A stretch of 64,000 nucleotides of DNA from Bacteroidota bacterium (GCA_947447375.1 CANFJB010000003.1:179311-243310), one strand, 5' to 3'; positions 56,013 to 64,000 are shown, counted from the first letter of the stretch. Notes: generated by a model not told the origin, from the letters alone. A program made the numbers and translations.

Positions 56013-58028
56013 ATGATGAGCAACTCAGATTTTGGAAGTATATCATTTGATTTACCAAAAAACCAATCAAATGTAATTAAAGTAATCGGCGTTGGTGGTG
56101 GCGGAAGTAACGCGATCAACCATATGTTTAAGCAAGGTATCAAAGGCGTTGATTTTATCGTTTGTAATACCGATTCTCAAGCCCTTGAAAACAGCGCTGT
56201 ACCAAACAAAATTCAACTTGGGGTTACCCTTACTGAAGGTTTGGGAGCTGGTGCTAATCCAGATGTGGGACAACAATCGGCTATTGAAAGCATTAGCGAA
56301 ATTGAAAAAATGTTAGACAGCAATACCAAAATGGTTTTCATTACCGCAGGAATGGGTGGTGGAACAGGTACAGGTGCTGCGCCAGTAATTGCTCAATTGG
56401 CGAAAGAAAGAGGAATTTTAACTGTTGGAATCGTAACAAAACCATTCCAATTTGAAGGTAAAGTCAGATACGAACAAGCTTTATTAGGGGTTGAAAAATT
56501 AAGAAAACAAGTAGATTCTTTAATTGTTATCAATAATAATAAATTAAGAGAAGTATACGGAAATTTAGGTTTCAAAGCTGGTTTCTCTAAAGCTGACGAA
56601 GTGTTAGCAACTGCATCTAGAGGAATTGCTGAAGTAATTACACACCACTACACTCAAAATATCGATTTAAAAGATGCCAAAACGGTATTGTCTGATAGTG
56701 GAACTGCTATCATGGGATCTGCAGTTGCAAGCGGTGAAAACAGAGCTAAAGAAGCGATTATTGCAGCACTAGATTCTCCACTTTTAGACGATAATAAAAT
56801 TACAGGTGCCAAAAACGTATTGTTGCTTATCGTTTCTGGAACTAGCGAAATCACTATCGATGAAATCGGAGAAATTAACGACCACATCCAAACAGAAGCT
56901 GGTTTCAACGCTAATATTATCATGGGTGTTGGTGACGACGAATCACTTGGTGAAGACATTGCAGTAACCATTATCGCAACAGGATTTAACGTTGAACAAC
57001 AAAACGATATTGTAAATACAGAACCTAAGAAGATCATCCATACACTTGGAACCGAACAAAAATTAGTTCAAGATTTATCAAGTAATAAAGAAATTCCAAG
57101 CTTTGATTTTTCAACTTTCGAAACAGCAACTCCTCAAAAAGAAGAGAAAATTATATTCGAATTAATCGAAGACGAAGTAGAATTTGATATCGTTGCTGAA
57201 ACTCCAGCAGAAGTTTTTGAAACTCCAATAGTGGAAACTCCTATCATGGAAACCCCAGTTGTAGAGACTCCAAAAGCAGAAACTCCAACGTTCACTATGG
57301 ACTTAGTTCCAACATCTGAATTCTTGAAAAATTTAGAAGTTACTTTCGAAATTGTTGCTCCAGATTTAGACCAAGAATACTATTTTTCAGCTCCAGAAGT
57401 AAACGAAATTGTAGTCAATTCAATCCAACCAATATTCGAACAAGAAGAACAAATTACCTTCTCATTCGATTTGCCAATTGAGAATAAAGAAACTCCTAAA
57501 AACGAGGATATCTTATTCCAATTAACAGAAGAAACTAAAAACATCTTTGTAAACGATCCTGTTCAGTTTGTTCCAATGACCGAATTAAACGAAGGTGGAA
57601 TTGTAAAATATTCTTTAGAAGAATTCATGGATGTTGAAAATAAATTGGCAAATTCTAAACCTGTAGAAGCAGTAGTTGAAGAGCCAATAGCTGAAGAATT
57701 AAACATCACTGTGAAAGAAGTTGAAATGACTTCAAACCACAACCCATTTGCAGAAGAAATTTCTCCAATGGAAATGACCATCGAAGAATCAACAAGAATT
57801 ATTGCTGACGAAAGAAGAAGAAAGTTGAAAGAATTCAATTATAAATTCCACAACAACCCTTCAAGAGTTGAAGAATTAGAGAAAGAACCTGCCTACAAAA
57901 GATCGGGTGTCGACCTTGCAGCTCCTCAACAAAACAATTCAAATTCAAGAATGTCATTTGGTACCGATAGTAACAATGACAACCAATTGAGAAGCAATAA
58001 TTCCTATTTACACGACAATGTAGATTAA
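56013..58028 (+). CDS. ftsZ: Cell division GTPase FtsZ with long carboxy-terminal tail
   Basis: Tubulin homologue that forms the Z ring. GTPase core about 15-330 with [10 protein letters not shown] (26-35) and [10 protein letters not shown] (115-124). At 671 residues it is far longer than the usual ~380. The tail (about 340-671) is acidic and Pro/Glu-rich with ETPxx repeats (about 396-425). A basic [11 protein letters not shown] segment (about 625-635) resembles the carboxy-terminal peptide that binds FtsA, but 36 further residues follow. Long linkers are known in Bacteroidota. Confidence 0.96.
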   Translation: MMSNSDFGSISFDLPKNQSNVIKVIGVGGGGSNAINHMFKQGIKGVDFIVCNTDSQALENSAVPNKIQLGVTLTEGLGAGANPDVGQQSAIESISEIEKMLDSNTKMVFITAGMGGGTGTGAAPVIAQLAKERGILTVGIVTKPFQFEGKVRYEQALLGVEKLRKQVDSLIVINNNKLREVYGNLGFKAGFSKADEVLATASRGIAEVITHHYTQNIDLKDAKTVLSDSGTAIMGSAVASGENRAKEAIIAALDSPLLDDNKITGAKNVLLLIVSGTSEITIDEIGEINDHIQTEAGFNANIIMGVGDDESLGEDIAVTIIATGFNVEQQNDIVNTEPKKIIHTLGTEQKLVQDLSSNKEIPSFDFSTFETATPQKEEKIIFELIEDEVEFDIVAETPAEVFETPIVETPIMETPVVETPKAETPTFTMDLVPTSEFLKNLEVTFEIVAPDLDQEYYFSAPEVNEIVVNSIQPIFEQEEQITFSFDLPIENKETPKNEDILFQLTEETKNIFVNDPVQFVPMTELNEGGIVKYSLEEFMDVENKLANSKPVEAVVEEPIAEELNITVKEVEMTSNHNPFAEEISPMEMTIEESTRIIADERRRKLKEFNYKFHNNPSRVEELEKEPAYKRSGVDLAAPQQNNSNSRMSFGTDSNNDNQLRSNNSYLHDNVD

Positions 58029-58049
58029 TTATTGAAATAATAAATTTGA

Positions 58050-58090
58050 AATAACCCGAAAATTGTAATGATTTTCGGGTTATTTTTTTT
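58050..58090 (+). terminator. Terminator of the dcw operon
   Basis: AATAACCCGAAAAT (58050-58063) pairs with ATTTTCGGGTTATT (58071-58084), followed by T-rich sequence. Confidence 0.92.
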
Positions 58091-58135
58091 GATCCAATTT
58101 AATGTTTAGCTCACAACTCATCACTTCCCAATTTG

Positions 58136-58166
58136 TTGCGAGATCAATTAATATTCTCTAAATTTG
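58136..58166 (+). promoter_or_regulatory. Consensus promoter upstream of hairpin element D
   Basis: TTG (58136-58138), a 20-nt spacer and TAAATTTG (58159-58166), a full match to the Bacteroidota consensus. The start point would fall at about the first bases of element D. Confidence 0.65.
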
Positions 58167-58168
58167 CA

Positions 58169-58310
58169 GGGCCTTAATCCAGCTGTCCGTTGCAAGTTTT
58201 ATGTCTAAAATGGTTTTTTATAAGGCCTTAAAAGAGCTTCTAAAGTCGCTTTTTAAGCCCAATAAAAAATACATTTTCTCCATAAAAGCTTTCCACTGCC
58301 ATCTGGGGCA
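58169..58310 (+). repeat. Dispersed hairpin element, copy D (long form, 142 bp)
   Basis: Strand follows the GGAG-like end to the GGGGCA end. The interior is one long imperfect hairpin (58195-58290): TTTTATG/CATAAAA, AAAATG/CATTTT, TTTTTTAT/ATAAAAAA, GGC/GCC, TAAAA/TTTTA and AGC/GCT stack in order. The apical motif matches copy A. It lies in the probable leader of the YqeY gene. The 328-bp ftsZ-yqeY gap otherwise holds the terminator and promoter listed separately. Confidence 0.82.
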
Positions 58311-58356
58311 ATACGATTCAACAATTAAATGAAATAACAATTTAACACTAGAACAT

Positions 58357-58806
58357 ATGAGTTTATCAGTACAATTAATGGACGAAATTAAAAACGCAAT
58401 GCGAGCAAAAGACACTATTGCTTTGGAAGCGCTTCGTGCCATTAAATCAGAAATTTTGTTAGCACAAACAGCCTCAGGAAACAAAGAAGAAATCTCTGAA
58501 GCAGACGAAATTAAATTGTTGCAAAAATTGGTTAAAACCAGAAAAGACAGTGCGAAAATCTTCACAGAGCAAAACCGTATGGATCTAGCTGAACCAGAAC
58601 TGGCTCAAATTGCAGTTATAGAAAAATTCTTACCAGCACAATTAAGCGAAGAAGAAGTAGAAGCAGTAATAGCTAAAATTATTGCGGAAACCGGCGCGTC
58701 TGGAATAGCTTCCATGGGAAAAGTAATGGGAATTGCATCAGCACAATTGGGCGGTACCGCTGAAGGAAAAACCATTTCTACAATCGTTAAGAAATTATTG
58801 GTTTAG
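58357..58806 (+). CDS. GatB/YqeY domain protein
   Basis: A 149-residue YqeY-like protein that resembles the tRNA-binding tail of GatB; the role is not established but probably concerns tRNA or amidotransferase function. LMDEIKNAMRAKDTIALEALRAIKSEIL (about 7-34, by position) and ASGIASMGKVMGIASAQLGG (about 108-127) are the family's conserved ends. Length is normal. Confidence 0.93.
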   Translation: MSLSVQLMDEIKNAMRAKDTIALEALRAIKSEILLAQTASGNKEEISEADEIKLLQKLVKTRKDSAKIFTEQNRMDLAEPELAQIAVIEKFLPAQLSEEEVEAVIAKIIAETGASGIASMGKVMGIASAQLGGTAEGKTISTIVKKLLV

Positions 58807-58850
58807 ATTTATTTAAATCTAAAATCTTAGATCTTAGATCTAAAATCAAA
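58802..58850. repeat. AT-rich palindromic spacer before tRNA-Arg
   Basis: TTTAGATTTA-TT-TAAATCTAAA (58802-58823) is a perfect palindrome overlapping the YqeY stop codon, followed by AGATCT repeats. It lacks a T run, so it is not a clear terminator. Confidence 0.6.
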
Positions 58851-58853
58851 ATT

Positions 58854-58927
58854 GGCTGCGTAGTTCAACTGGATAGAATATCAGATTTCGGCTCTGAGGG
58901 TTGGGGGTTCGAACCCCTCCGCGGTCA
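58854..58927 (+). tRNA. tRNA-Arg (anticodon TCG)
   Basis: 74 nt with acceptor GGCTGCG/CGCGGTC (two wobble pairs), anticodon stem TCAGA/TCTGA with loop TTTCGGC (anticodon TCG), T-stem GGGGG/CCCTC-type pairing with TTCGAAC loop, discriminator A. Confidence 0.93.
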
Positions 58928-58928
58928 C

Positions 58929-58963
58929 AAAAAAAGTCCAAGAGAAATCTTGGACTTTTTTTT
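58929..58963. terminator. Terminator after tRNA-Arg
   Basis: A7-GTCCAAGA paired with TCTTGGAC-T7 around GAAA. It also serves the convergent gene at 58981. Confidence 0.92.
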
Positions 58964-58980
58964 ATATAAGTTAATTGAAA

Positions 58981-60891
58981 TTAATCTTTGATGCACCTAC
59001 AGGATTGCCCCGTTGTTTTGTAGTAATTGGTATCAAACCAAGTTGTCCAGGAAATTACCCCGAAATATTTCACACTACCATTATCATAAGCTGTTTGAGT
59101 TAAATACTGACCATAGTTACCTATTGCAGTGATATAACTTTGAGAAGTTGCCATTCCTCCAACGGTTAATTTTAATCCATATCCTGCTTCAAAAGAACCA
59201 GCAACATTATTTGAGGTAAATACTGCAGCTTCAGCAGCCCATTCTGATTCTGTTGGAATCCTAAATCCAGCAGGGCAAGGATTGTTCGGTGCATTTAAGC
59301 CTGTCCATAAAGTATTATCTGGTGTAATTAGCCAATCCTGACTTCCATCTGAAGGGAATATATATTTGTCATCTGGGGGAACACTAGTCGCAGATTTTGT
59401 ACCTGTAAAATTGCCTGCTAATCCTAGTGCTATTTGTTTTTCATGACCATCTGTTCGTCTTCCCCATTGGTAATAATCTCCATAGGCTTGAGTGTCAGTA
59501 GAACTCAATGCCACTCGTGATGCTCCCAAGTTTCTGTCTAGCCAAATTCTACCTGTACGTGTAGTAACCGTTCCATAATAAATAGGTTTTGTTACTATTA
59601 AGCCTCTTTCATCAATCCCTTTTCCACTATTAGTAGCGCCATCTTTGCTAATTAGTGTTGTTGAATTTTCTGTTGGTATCAATTTACCTTCAGCAGTTAA
59701 ACCGCAAACAGTCATAGAAGTTGAAGCTGAAGTATTTGTACAAGATCCATTGGATACTTCTACTGAATATGCCCCAGTAGCTGTTGGAACATAGGAATTA
59801 CTTGTAGCGCCAGAAATAGCGATATTGTCTTTATACCAAGTGTATGAGGTTAAACCTGAAGTGGTACTTAAAGTGGTTTTGTTTATACATCCATCACCAT
59901 CAACTGAAATTGTAGGAATCGAACCATTTAAGGAAATAGTAATTGTATTCGAGCCATAACCAGTTGTTTTAGTAGCAAATGCGTTGTAGTTTTGAAGAAT
60001 TTCTGCTTGTGACAATTCTCGGTTATAAAAATAGGCAGCTGCAAATTTTCCGTTATAATAGATGTTTCCATCCCCAATGTTTGCTCCCAAACTCAAGGGT
60101 CCAGAGGGAGAAGTAGGAGAAGGCCATGTGTAAGTGCCAATCAAATTGCCATTTACATAAGCTCTAGCCGTGGATGATCCATCCAAAGTTAAAGTCACTA
60201 ATTTCCAGCCTGCTGTTCCATAACTTACGCCGGAGCCTATCCATCCTCGTCCATAAAGTAACATCACCACGTTGCTTCCTACCCGATCATATGCCCAATC
60301 CCCAATTCCTATGGAGTATCCTCCACCACCTGTACCATTTTTAATAAATGTTCCAGTGGTACTCAAGTTGACATAAACCCAGGCTTGCATAGTTATATTT
60401 GTGTTAGCCGTACTCACTTCTGGAATAGATATATATTGATTTGTCCCATTAGTAACGATACTTCCGCTAGTCGCATCGTAAGTGGGGCTATTCATTAAAG
60501 TACCGTGATTGTTATTTCCGCTCAAATCATACCAAGTATTTCCAGTTCCAGAATAACTTCCAGGATTACTGGCATCTAGGTTTAGCAATAATCCATTGGA
60601 TACAATAGCACTATTATCAATTCCTGCATTTACCCATACTTTAATCACATCATTATTGCTTAAGCTTGTCGTGGAATAAGTGGAAGAAGTAGCCCCAGGA
60701 ATGGCGATACCATTTTTAGTCCATTGATAGGTTGGAGTTGTAGTAAAATTTTGAGCATTTGCTGTAAAAGTAACTGATGTTCCTGAACAGATTGCTCCGG
60801 TTGCACTTGAGGTGATGGAAACTGTCTGTGCTTTTAATAAAGTATTAAAAGCAATTAAAGTAATTAGTAAAAAAAGGTGTTTAATTTTCAT
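58981..60891 (-). CDS. Secreted multidomain protein: Ig-like, LamG, FISUMP
   Basis: A 636-residue secreted protein, last of a three-gene operon. Signal peptide about 1-21 (ending LKAQ). An Ig-like segment (about 22-95; WTKNGIAIPGATSSTYS) is followed by a LamG/concanavalin-like domain (about 110-310; DLSGNNNHGTLMNSP, NRELSQAEILQNYN). A second Ig-like piece (about 320-395) and a FISUMP domain (about 440-636; RIWLDRNLGASR, WGRRTDGHEKQ, PCPAGFRIPTESEW, ending CRCIKD) complete it. There is no T9SS sorting domain. Probably a surface or adhesive protein; the binding partner is unknown. Confidence 0.85.
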   Translation of the reverse strand: MKIKHLFLLITLIAFNTLLKAQTVSITSSATGAICSGTSVTFTANAQNFTTTPTYQWTKNGIAIPGATSSTYSTTSLSNNDVIKVWVNAGIDNSAIVSNGLLLNLDASNPGSYSGTGNTWYDLSGNNNHGTLMNSPTYDATSGSIVTNGTNQYISIPEVSTANTNITMQAWVYVNLSTTGTFIKNGTGGGGYSIGIGDWAYDRVGSNVVMLLYGRGWIGSGVSYGTAGWKLVTLTLDGSSTARAYVNGNLIGTYTWPSPTSPSGPLSLGANIGDGNIYYNGKFAAAYFYNRELSQAEILQNYNAFATKTTGYGSNTITISLNGSIPTISVDGDGCINKTTLSTTSGLTSYTWYKDNIAISGATSNSYVPTATGAYSVEVSNGSCTNTSASTSMTVCGLTAEGKLIPTENSTTLISKDGATNSGKGIDERGLIVTKPIYYGTVTTRTGRIWLDRNLGASRVALSSTDTQAYGDYYQWGRRTDGHEKQIALGLAGNFTGTKSATSVPPDDKYIFPSDGSQDWLITPDNTLWTGLNAPNNPCPAGFRIPTESEWAAEAAVFTSNNVAGSFEAGYGLKLTVGGMATSQSYITAIGNYGQYLTQTAYDNGSVKYFGVISWTTWFDTNYYKTTGQSCRCIKD

Positions 60892-60894
60892 ATA

Positions 60895-61380
60895 TTAATA
60901 GCAATAATCAAATTGAATACGATCGCCTACTACAATGGTATAACTATTATTACTTGAAGGTGAATAAGTTATTGTTGTACCATTTATTGTATAGGCACTA
61001 TTGTTGGTTCTCACTCCGTTAATATACATCCAAACTTTTGCGTTTTGAGGAGTTTGACCTAGTGTAAAACTAGTTTGCCCTGCTGTTGCTGTAAATTGCT
61101 CGGTGGTTGGTTTTGCCGCACCCGAAAGTAACCAAGTAGTTCCGTTATAAAAATACAATCCGACAGGCGCATCAGTTTGAAAAACTAATAATCCAGTAGC
61201 AGGACTTGAAATAGCGGCTCGCTGAGAGGCTGTCATTCTTGGTAGTAAAAAACCTTTTGATGTCGAAGATACCTCCAAAAGCGCCGAAGCACTTACACTA
61301 GTAGAAGCAACTCCTATTCCCACTTGGGAATGAGCAAAAAAGGCTGTTGAAAGTAGTAATAAAGTGATAATTTTTTTCAT
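60895..61380 (-). CDS. Secreted tail-fibre-like protein
   Basis: About 161 residues from the ATG at 61380 (MKKIITLLLL). The signal peptide ends AHSQ. The mature part has the Bacteroidota pattern ALLEVSSTSKGFLLPRMTAS (by position, about 35-54), SPATGLLVFQTD and GLYFYNGTTWLLSG, seen in many secreted proteins upstream of FISUMP or tail-fibre-like domains. The carboxy part resembles a short trimeric fibre. A longer frame from 61428 would overlap the upstream gene and is disfavoured. It ends 3 nt before the LamG/FISUMP gene. Confidence 0.78.
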   Translation of the reverse strand: MKKIITLLLLSTAFFAHSQVGIGVASTSVSASALLEVSSTSKGFLLPRMTASQRAAISSPATGLLVFQTDAPVGLYFYNGTTWLLSGAAKPTTEQFTATAGQTSFTLGQTPQNAKVWMYINGVRTNNSAYTINGTTITYSPSSNNSYTIVVGDRIQFDYCY

Positions 61381-61403
61381 ATAAATTTTATTAATTAACT
61401 GTT

Positions 61404-62159
61404 TTAATTTTGTCCAAAATACCCACAAAAAGGACTTATTTGAATAGAAAGATTTTGAATTTCACAACCGTTAGAAACATTTACCAAATAAATATTATTC
61501 AAATCGGAATCATGTGGACTTGCAAAAACGGCAGCATTATTAAACACTAGTTCCTGAGAATTTAAAGATGGATTTAATGAAAAATCTGCTACATCAACCC
61601 CGGATAATAAGCTCCATGAACTTAGTGAAGTAGATAAATACTTAACATGGGTGGATTGATTTGATATTTTAAATGTATATGAAGTTGTAAAAGGTGAACA
61701 AGTAGCTAACGTAATTTCGTCTAATGCAATCGCAGATAATGAGCTGCTTAAAGTTGAATTTGCATTGGTATCCGTGGTACTAGAAGAATCAAAAGTCCAA
61801 TTGCTTGTGTGATAAATTACCTTCAAATTGCTTTCTGGTAAATTCATACCTACTAAATCAGTATCAATATAATTAATTTTTAATGTTCCGCTAAATGAAT
61901 TGGTAGTTTGGCTAAAAGTATAAACTCTTGGTAAATAAAGAAATGTTGTAGCATTGCTAACAGCAGAGTTTTTACTTATACTAGCATTTAAAATAAAATT
62001 ACTATAGGGAGTAATGTCAAGTCCATCAACAGAGAAAATGGTCCCAGTAGCAATGTTGACAGGCGTTGCTGAGTTAATCGAAATGATTTGTGAATTGACA
62101 GTGCTGAACAAAAAACAAATTAAAAGAGGGATAGAATTAATTAATTTTTTATATTTCAT
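61404..62159 (-). CDS. Secreted protein of unknown function
   Basis: A 251-residue protein with a signal peptide (about 1-23, ending VNSQ). The body is Ser/Thr/Asn-rich beta-strand sequence (for example TSYTFKISNQSTHV), and ends NGCEIQNLSIQISPFCGYF with two cysteines. No family is recognised. It is the first gene of a three-gene secreted-protein operon and lies opposite the AraC-type regulator; the 270-bp gap holds a palindrome and repeated motifs. Confidence 0.72.
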   Translation of the reverse strand: MKYKKLINSIPLLICFLFSTVNSQIISINSATPVNIATGTIFSVDGLDITPYSNFILNASISKNSAVSNATTFLYLPRVYTFSQTTNSFSGTLKINYIDTDLVGMNLPESNLKVIYHTSNWTFDSSSTTDTNANSTLSSSLSAIALDEITLATCSPFTTSYTFKISNQSTHVKYLSTSLSSWSLLSGVDVADFSLNPSLNSQELVFNNAAVFASPHDSDLNNIYLVNVSNGCEIQNLSIQISPFCGYFGQN

Positions 62160-62231
62160 TTTTTAACGTTGAATTTGTGATACAAATAAATCTTAAAATC
62201 ATTAGTTTACGTTTAAAATCAATACATAATG

Positions 62232-62257
62232 TATGTCAAAAAGCGTTTTTTGACATA
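62232..62257. promoter_or_regulatory. 26-bp perfect palindrome, candidate operator
   Basis: TATGTCAAAAA (62232-62242), GCGT, then TTTTTGACATA (62247-62257): an 11-bp perfect inverted repeat. It lies 72 nt upstream of the secreted-protein operon and 172 nt upstream of the AraC-type gene. It could also be a weak terminator hairpin. Confidence 0.5.
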
Positions 62258-62327
62258 AACTACCAAATTCAATTAAATTATTAATTATGGATAATTAAAA
62301 AAAATAAAGTAGTTTTGGAGTAAATTA

Positions 62328-62400
62328 CTAGCAATAGCTATTTAAAATACTTGAAGAATGCTAGCAATAAATAAATTGGCAATTTCGGGTAAAATTGCTA
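62328..62400. promoter_or_regulatory. Three TAGCAAT motifs about 33 bp apart
   Basis: TAGCAAT at 62329-62335 and 62362-62368 on the plus strand and as ATTGCTA at 62394-62400. The first two are extended to CTAGCAATA. They end 29 nt before the AraC-type gene. Confidence 0.45.
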
Positions 62401-62429
62401 TAAAAATAGTGTTTTCAACATAGGAATTT

Positions 62430-63578
62430 ATGAATACTGAAATTAAAATTATTGACATATTAGTTTATTCTAATTTATTAATAGTCCCTCTGTCTCTCTT
62501 ATTAATATTGGTAAAAAATAAATTAAGCAATTATTTTTTTGCAACACAATTTGTATTTTATCAAATATCATTTTTTTTTATTCCTTTAATTTATTTCTTA
62601 ATTTCTTTAAAAATTATAAATCAAACTACCTTTTATTTATATATAATAGGAACCCTATTTATAGGTTCTAATTACATTTTTTACTATTTAATTAATAAAA
62701 GTATTTTACATAAAAAAACTAAATTTGATTTAATTGATTTTGCTCATATTATTCCAATAATATTTGTTGTATTTTTCATAGCTAATCAATATTTTGAGTC
62801 ATTTGAAATAAAATCTAGTAATATATTAGTGGGTATGATTGAGTTACAGAAAATGATATTTTTTAGAAATACTTCAAATATATTATTAGTAATTAGAGTA
62901 ATATACCCTACCTTTTATTTGTTTTTAGCAACTGGTTTACTTGTAAAAATTTTGAAAACAACCTCTATTATTAATTATTCAAAGCAAATTAAAACGTTTT
63001 TACATGTACTATTTATTAGTAAAATTGGATATTTCATTGCTTTTATACTAGGGATCATAGCCATACTTTATAATAGTCAAATTATTATAGAACTGGTGAA
63101 ATTATTATTTTTAGTATTTTCATTAATTACTCCAATTTATTTAATTGTAGAGCCTAAAATAATTTCAGTAATTACTAATTTTATTGTTGACACCAAAAAG
63201 AAGGAAAACAGTCAATGTGATAAAAAGGAAGTAATTTCAATACTCAACAATTTAATTTCCAGCAATAAATTATTTTTAAATACAAATTATAGTATTGTAA
63301 ACTTGTCTGCTGATTCTAATATTTCCATTATTAAAATTAGAGAAACCATTAAAGAGAGTGGCTGTAATAATTATTCTGAATTTATTAATACCTTTAAAAT
63401 TAATTTTGCTATTGATTTAATTAATGAAGGGTATTTAGATAGATTTTCTATTGAATCACTTTCAAAAGAATCTGGCTTTCAGTCGGAAGTTACATTTTAT
63501 AGAATTTTTAAAAAAATTAATGGTTGTACTCCAAAAGAATATAAAAACAAAGAAGATTATAATATGGTTTATGAGTAA
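62430..63578 (+). CDS. AraC-family regulator with multi-pass membrane sensor domain
   Basis: A 382-residue protein. About seven hydrophobic helices fill residues 8-240. The carboxy part (about 265-380) is an AraC-type DNA-binding domain: LSADSNISIIKIRETIKESG as the first helix-turn-helix (about 293-312, by position) and LSKESGFQSEVTFYRIFKKINGCTPKEY as the second (about 345-372). Such 7TM-HTH proteins of Bacteroidota sense a membrane or extracellular signal. It lies divergent from the secreted-protein operon and is its likely regulator (inference). Confidence 0.88.
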   Translation: MNTEIKIIDILVYSNLLIVPLSLLLILVKNKLSNYFFATQFVFYQISFFFIPLIYFLISLKIINQTTFYLYIIGTLFIGSNYIFYYLINKSILHKKTKFDLIDFAHIIPIIFVVFFIANQYFESFEIKSSNILVGMIELQKMIFFRNTSNILLVIRVIYPTFYLFLATGLLVKILKTTSIINYSKQIKTFLHVLFISKIGYFIAFILGIIAILYNSQIIIELVKLLFLVFSLITPIYLIVEPKIISVITNFIVDTKKKENSQCDKKEVISILNNLISSNKLFLNTNYSIVNLSADSNISIIKIRETIKESGCNNYSEFINTFKINFAIDLINEGYLDRFSIESLSKESGFQSEVTFYRIFKKINGCTPKEYKNKEDYNMVYE

Positions 63579-63603
63579 TATTGCTCCTAAAATTTTATAA
63601 AAT

Positions 63604-63637
63604 AAAAAAAGTCCAGAGAAATCTCGGACTTTTTTTT
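63604..63637. terminator. Terminator after the AraC-type gene
   Basis: A7-GTCC-A-GAGA paired with TCTC-GGAC-T7, with one bulged A. It resembles the tRNA-Arg terminator in sequence. Confidence 0.85.
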
Positions 63638-63740
63638 GTTTATCTTTTCAATAAATTATTTGGATTTCTAACATTATTCAAGTTATCTAAAAATCCCTAA
63701 AAAAACGTATTAAACGCGGTTTTAAAATAAAACTTAATAT

Positions 63741-63938
63741 TTATGCTGTCTTTTTCTTTTTTAGTAAGAAGAAACTTAAAGCAATTCCCAATATGATCAT
63801 CGGGACAATGTAATCATTAATGGGTGATACATTTCCTGGATCTGCTCCTGGGTCAAGTGGATTAGGATCATCTGCGTAAATCAGTGAACTACTAAATAAC
63901 AAAAATGCTATAACTATCGATTTTATTGTTGTTTTCAT
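63741..63938 (-). CDS. Small anchored protein with Pro/Asp/Gly spacer
   Basis: 65 residues: signal peptide about 1-22 (ending IYAD), a short DPNPLDPGADPG spacer, a membrane helix (about 46-60; YIVPMIILGIALSFFLL by position) and a KKKK tail. The layout resembles a sorting or anchor signal. Similar small proteins are, from memory, common near T9SS cargo genes in Flavobacteriaceae, without known role. The downstream end of a T9SS-type gene lies 5 nt upstream, so the two are probably co-transcribed. Confidence 0.75.
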   Translation of the reverse strand: MKTTIKSIVIAFLLFSSSLIYADDPNPLDPGADPGNVSPINDYIVPMIILGIALSFFLLKKKKTA

Positions 63939-63943
63939 GATTC

Positions 63944-64000
63944 TTATTTTTTAATAATTTTAGCGGTAAACACCGAGTTATCACTTCCTTTAATTTTCAT
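63944..64000 (-). CDS. Carboxy-terminal end of a probable T9SS cargo protein (partial)
   Basis: The last 18 codons before a TAA stop, running off the window edge: MKIKGSDNSVFTAKIIKK. The basic KIIKK end after a short beta-strand pair is the usual finish of a type A sorting domain. Too short for certainty, and the rest of the gene is outside the window. Confidence 0.6.
   Translation of the reverse strand: MKIKGSDNSVFTAKIIKK

Noticed and set aside
56013..58028. Frameshift fusion explaining the long FtsZ
   Set aside because: Composition and codon use continue smoothly, and long FtsZ tails occur in this phylum.
58218..58565. A minus-strand frame over element D and the YqeY gene
   Set aside because: It runs through the hairpin element and antisense to a conserved gene. 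There is no promoter or recognisable protein feature.

Overview
The window is AT-rich chromosomal DNA of a gliding bacterium of the Bacteroidota, most likely Flavobacterium or a close relative. The grounds are: gldB and gldC; a type IX secretion system (T9SS) plug protein; several proteins with T9SS type A C-terminal sorting domains; promoters of the TTG-N17-23-TAnnTTTG type with no obvious Shine-Dalgarno sequences; and a division and cell-wall (dcw) cluster in the flavobacterial order. This is inference from gene content; no database search was possible.

Layout. 1-7.4 kb: 5' part of fabD (cut by the window edge), a small envelope protein, purT, an aspartate-type aminotransferase, a fatty-acid desaturase, rsmG and pruA. 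7.6-11.6 kb: apaG, the T9SS plug protein, a methyltransferase, a GxxExxY protein and map. 11.6-16.8 kb: a four-gene TolC/HlyD/ABC/TetR export operon whose ATPase has lost most catalytic motifs. 16.8-21 kb: gpmI and a large CBM9/DUF5916 outer-membrane protein. 21-27 kb: an L,D-transpeptidase gene and an M1 peptidase gene, each interrupted by one in-frame stop codon; a GNAT acetyltransferase; tRNA-Gly(TCC) with a duplicated 3' end and terminator; pepE; and two envelope proteins. 27-34.8 kb: tatA, a PAP2 phosphatase, an O-methyltransferase, an esterase flanked by a duplicated promoter region, rlmN, a lipoprotein, a polyprenyl synthase and dnaG. 34.9-40.1 kb: two T9SS cargo-type proteins, pth, nadE, gldB and gldC. 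40.1-41.6 kb: engB and an alpha/beta hydrolase. 41.9-58.1 kb: the dcw operon mraZ-rsmH-ftsL-ftsI-murE-mraY-murD-ftsW-murG-murC-ftsQ-ftsA-ftsZ, with a recognisable MraZ operator at its head and a strong terminator at its tail. 58.3-64 kb: a YqeY-like protein, tRNA-Arg(TCG), three secreted proteins in an operon facing a membrane-bound AraC-type regulator, and the end of a T9SS cargo gene next to a 65-residue anchored protein.

How it works together. The dcw block builds lipid II (MurE, MurD, MurC, MraY, MurG) and assembles the divisome (FtsL, FtsI, FtsW, FtsQ, FtsA, FtsZ) under MraZ; murF is missing and must lie elsewhere. GldB, GldC, the plug protein and the sorting-domain proteins tie the window to T9SS secretion and gliding. 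The rest is mostly core metabolism and translation maintenance.

The least explained signal is a family of four dispersed intergenic hairpin elements (7476-7618, 18385-18463, 38734-38811, 58169-58310). They fall into two sharp size classes (78-79 and 142-143 bp). The ends are conserved, the arms differ in sequence but stay self-complementary, and all four copies have the same orientation relative to the gene downstream. Two copies end exactly 13 nt before a start codon and one begins right after a strong promoter, so at least some are probably transcribed as leaders.
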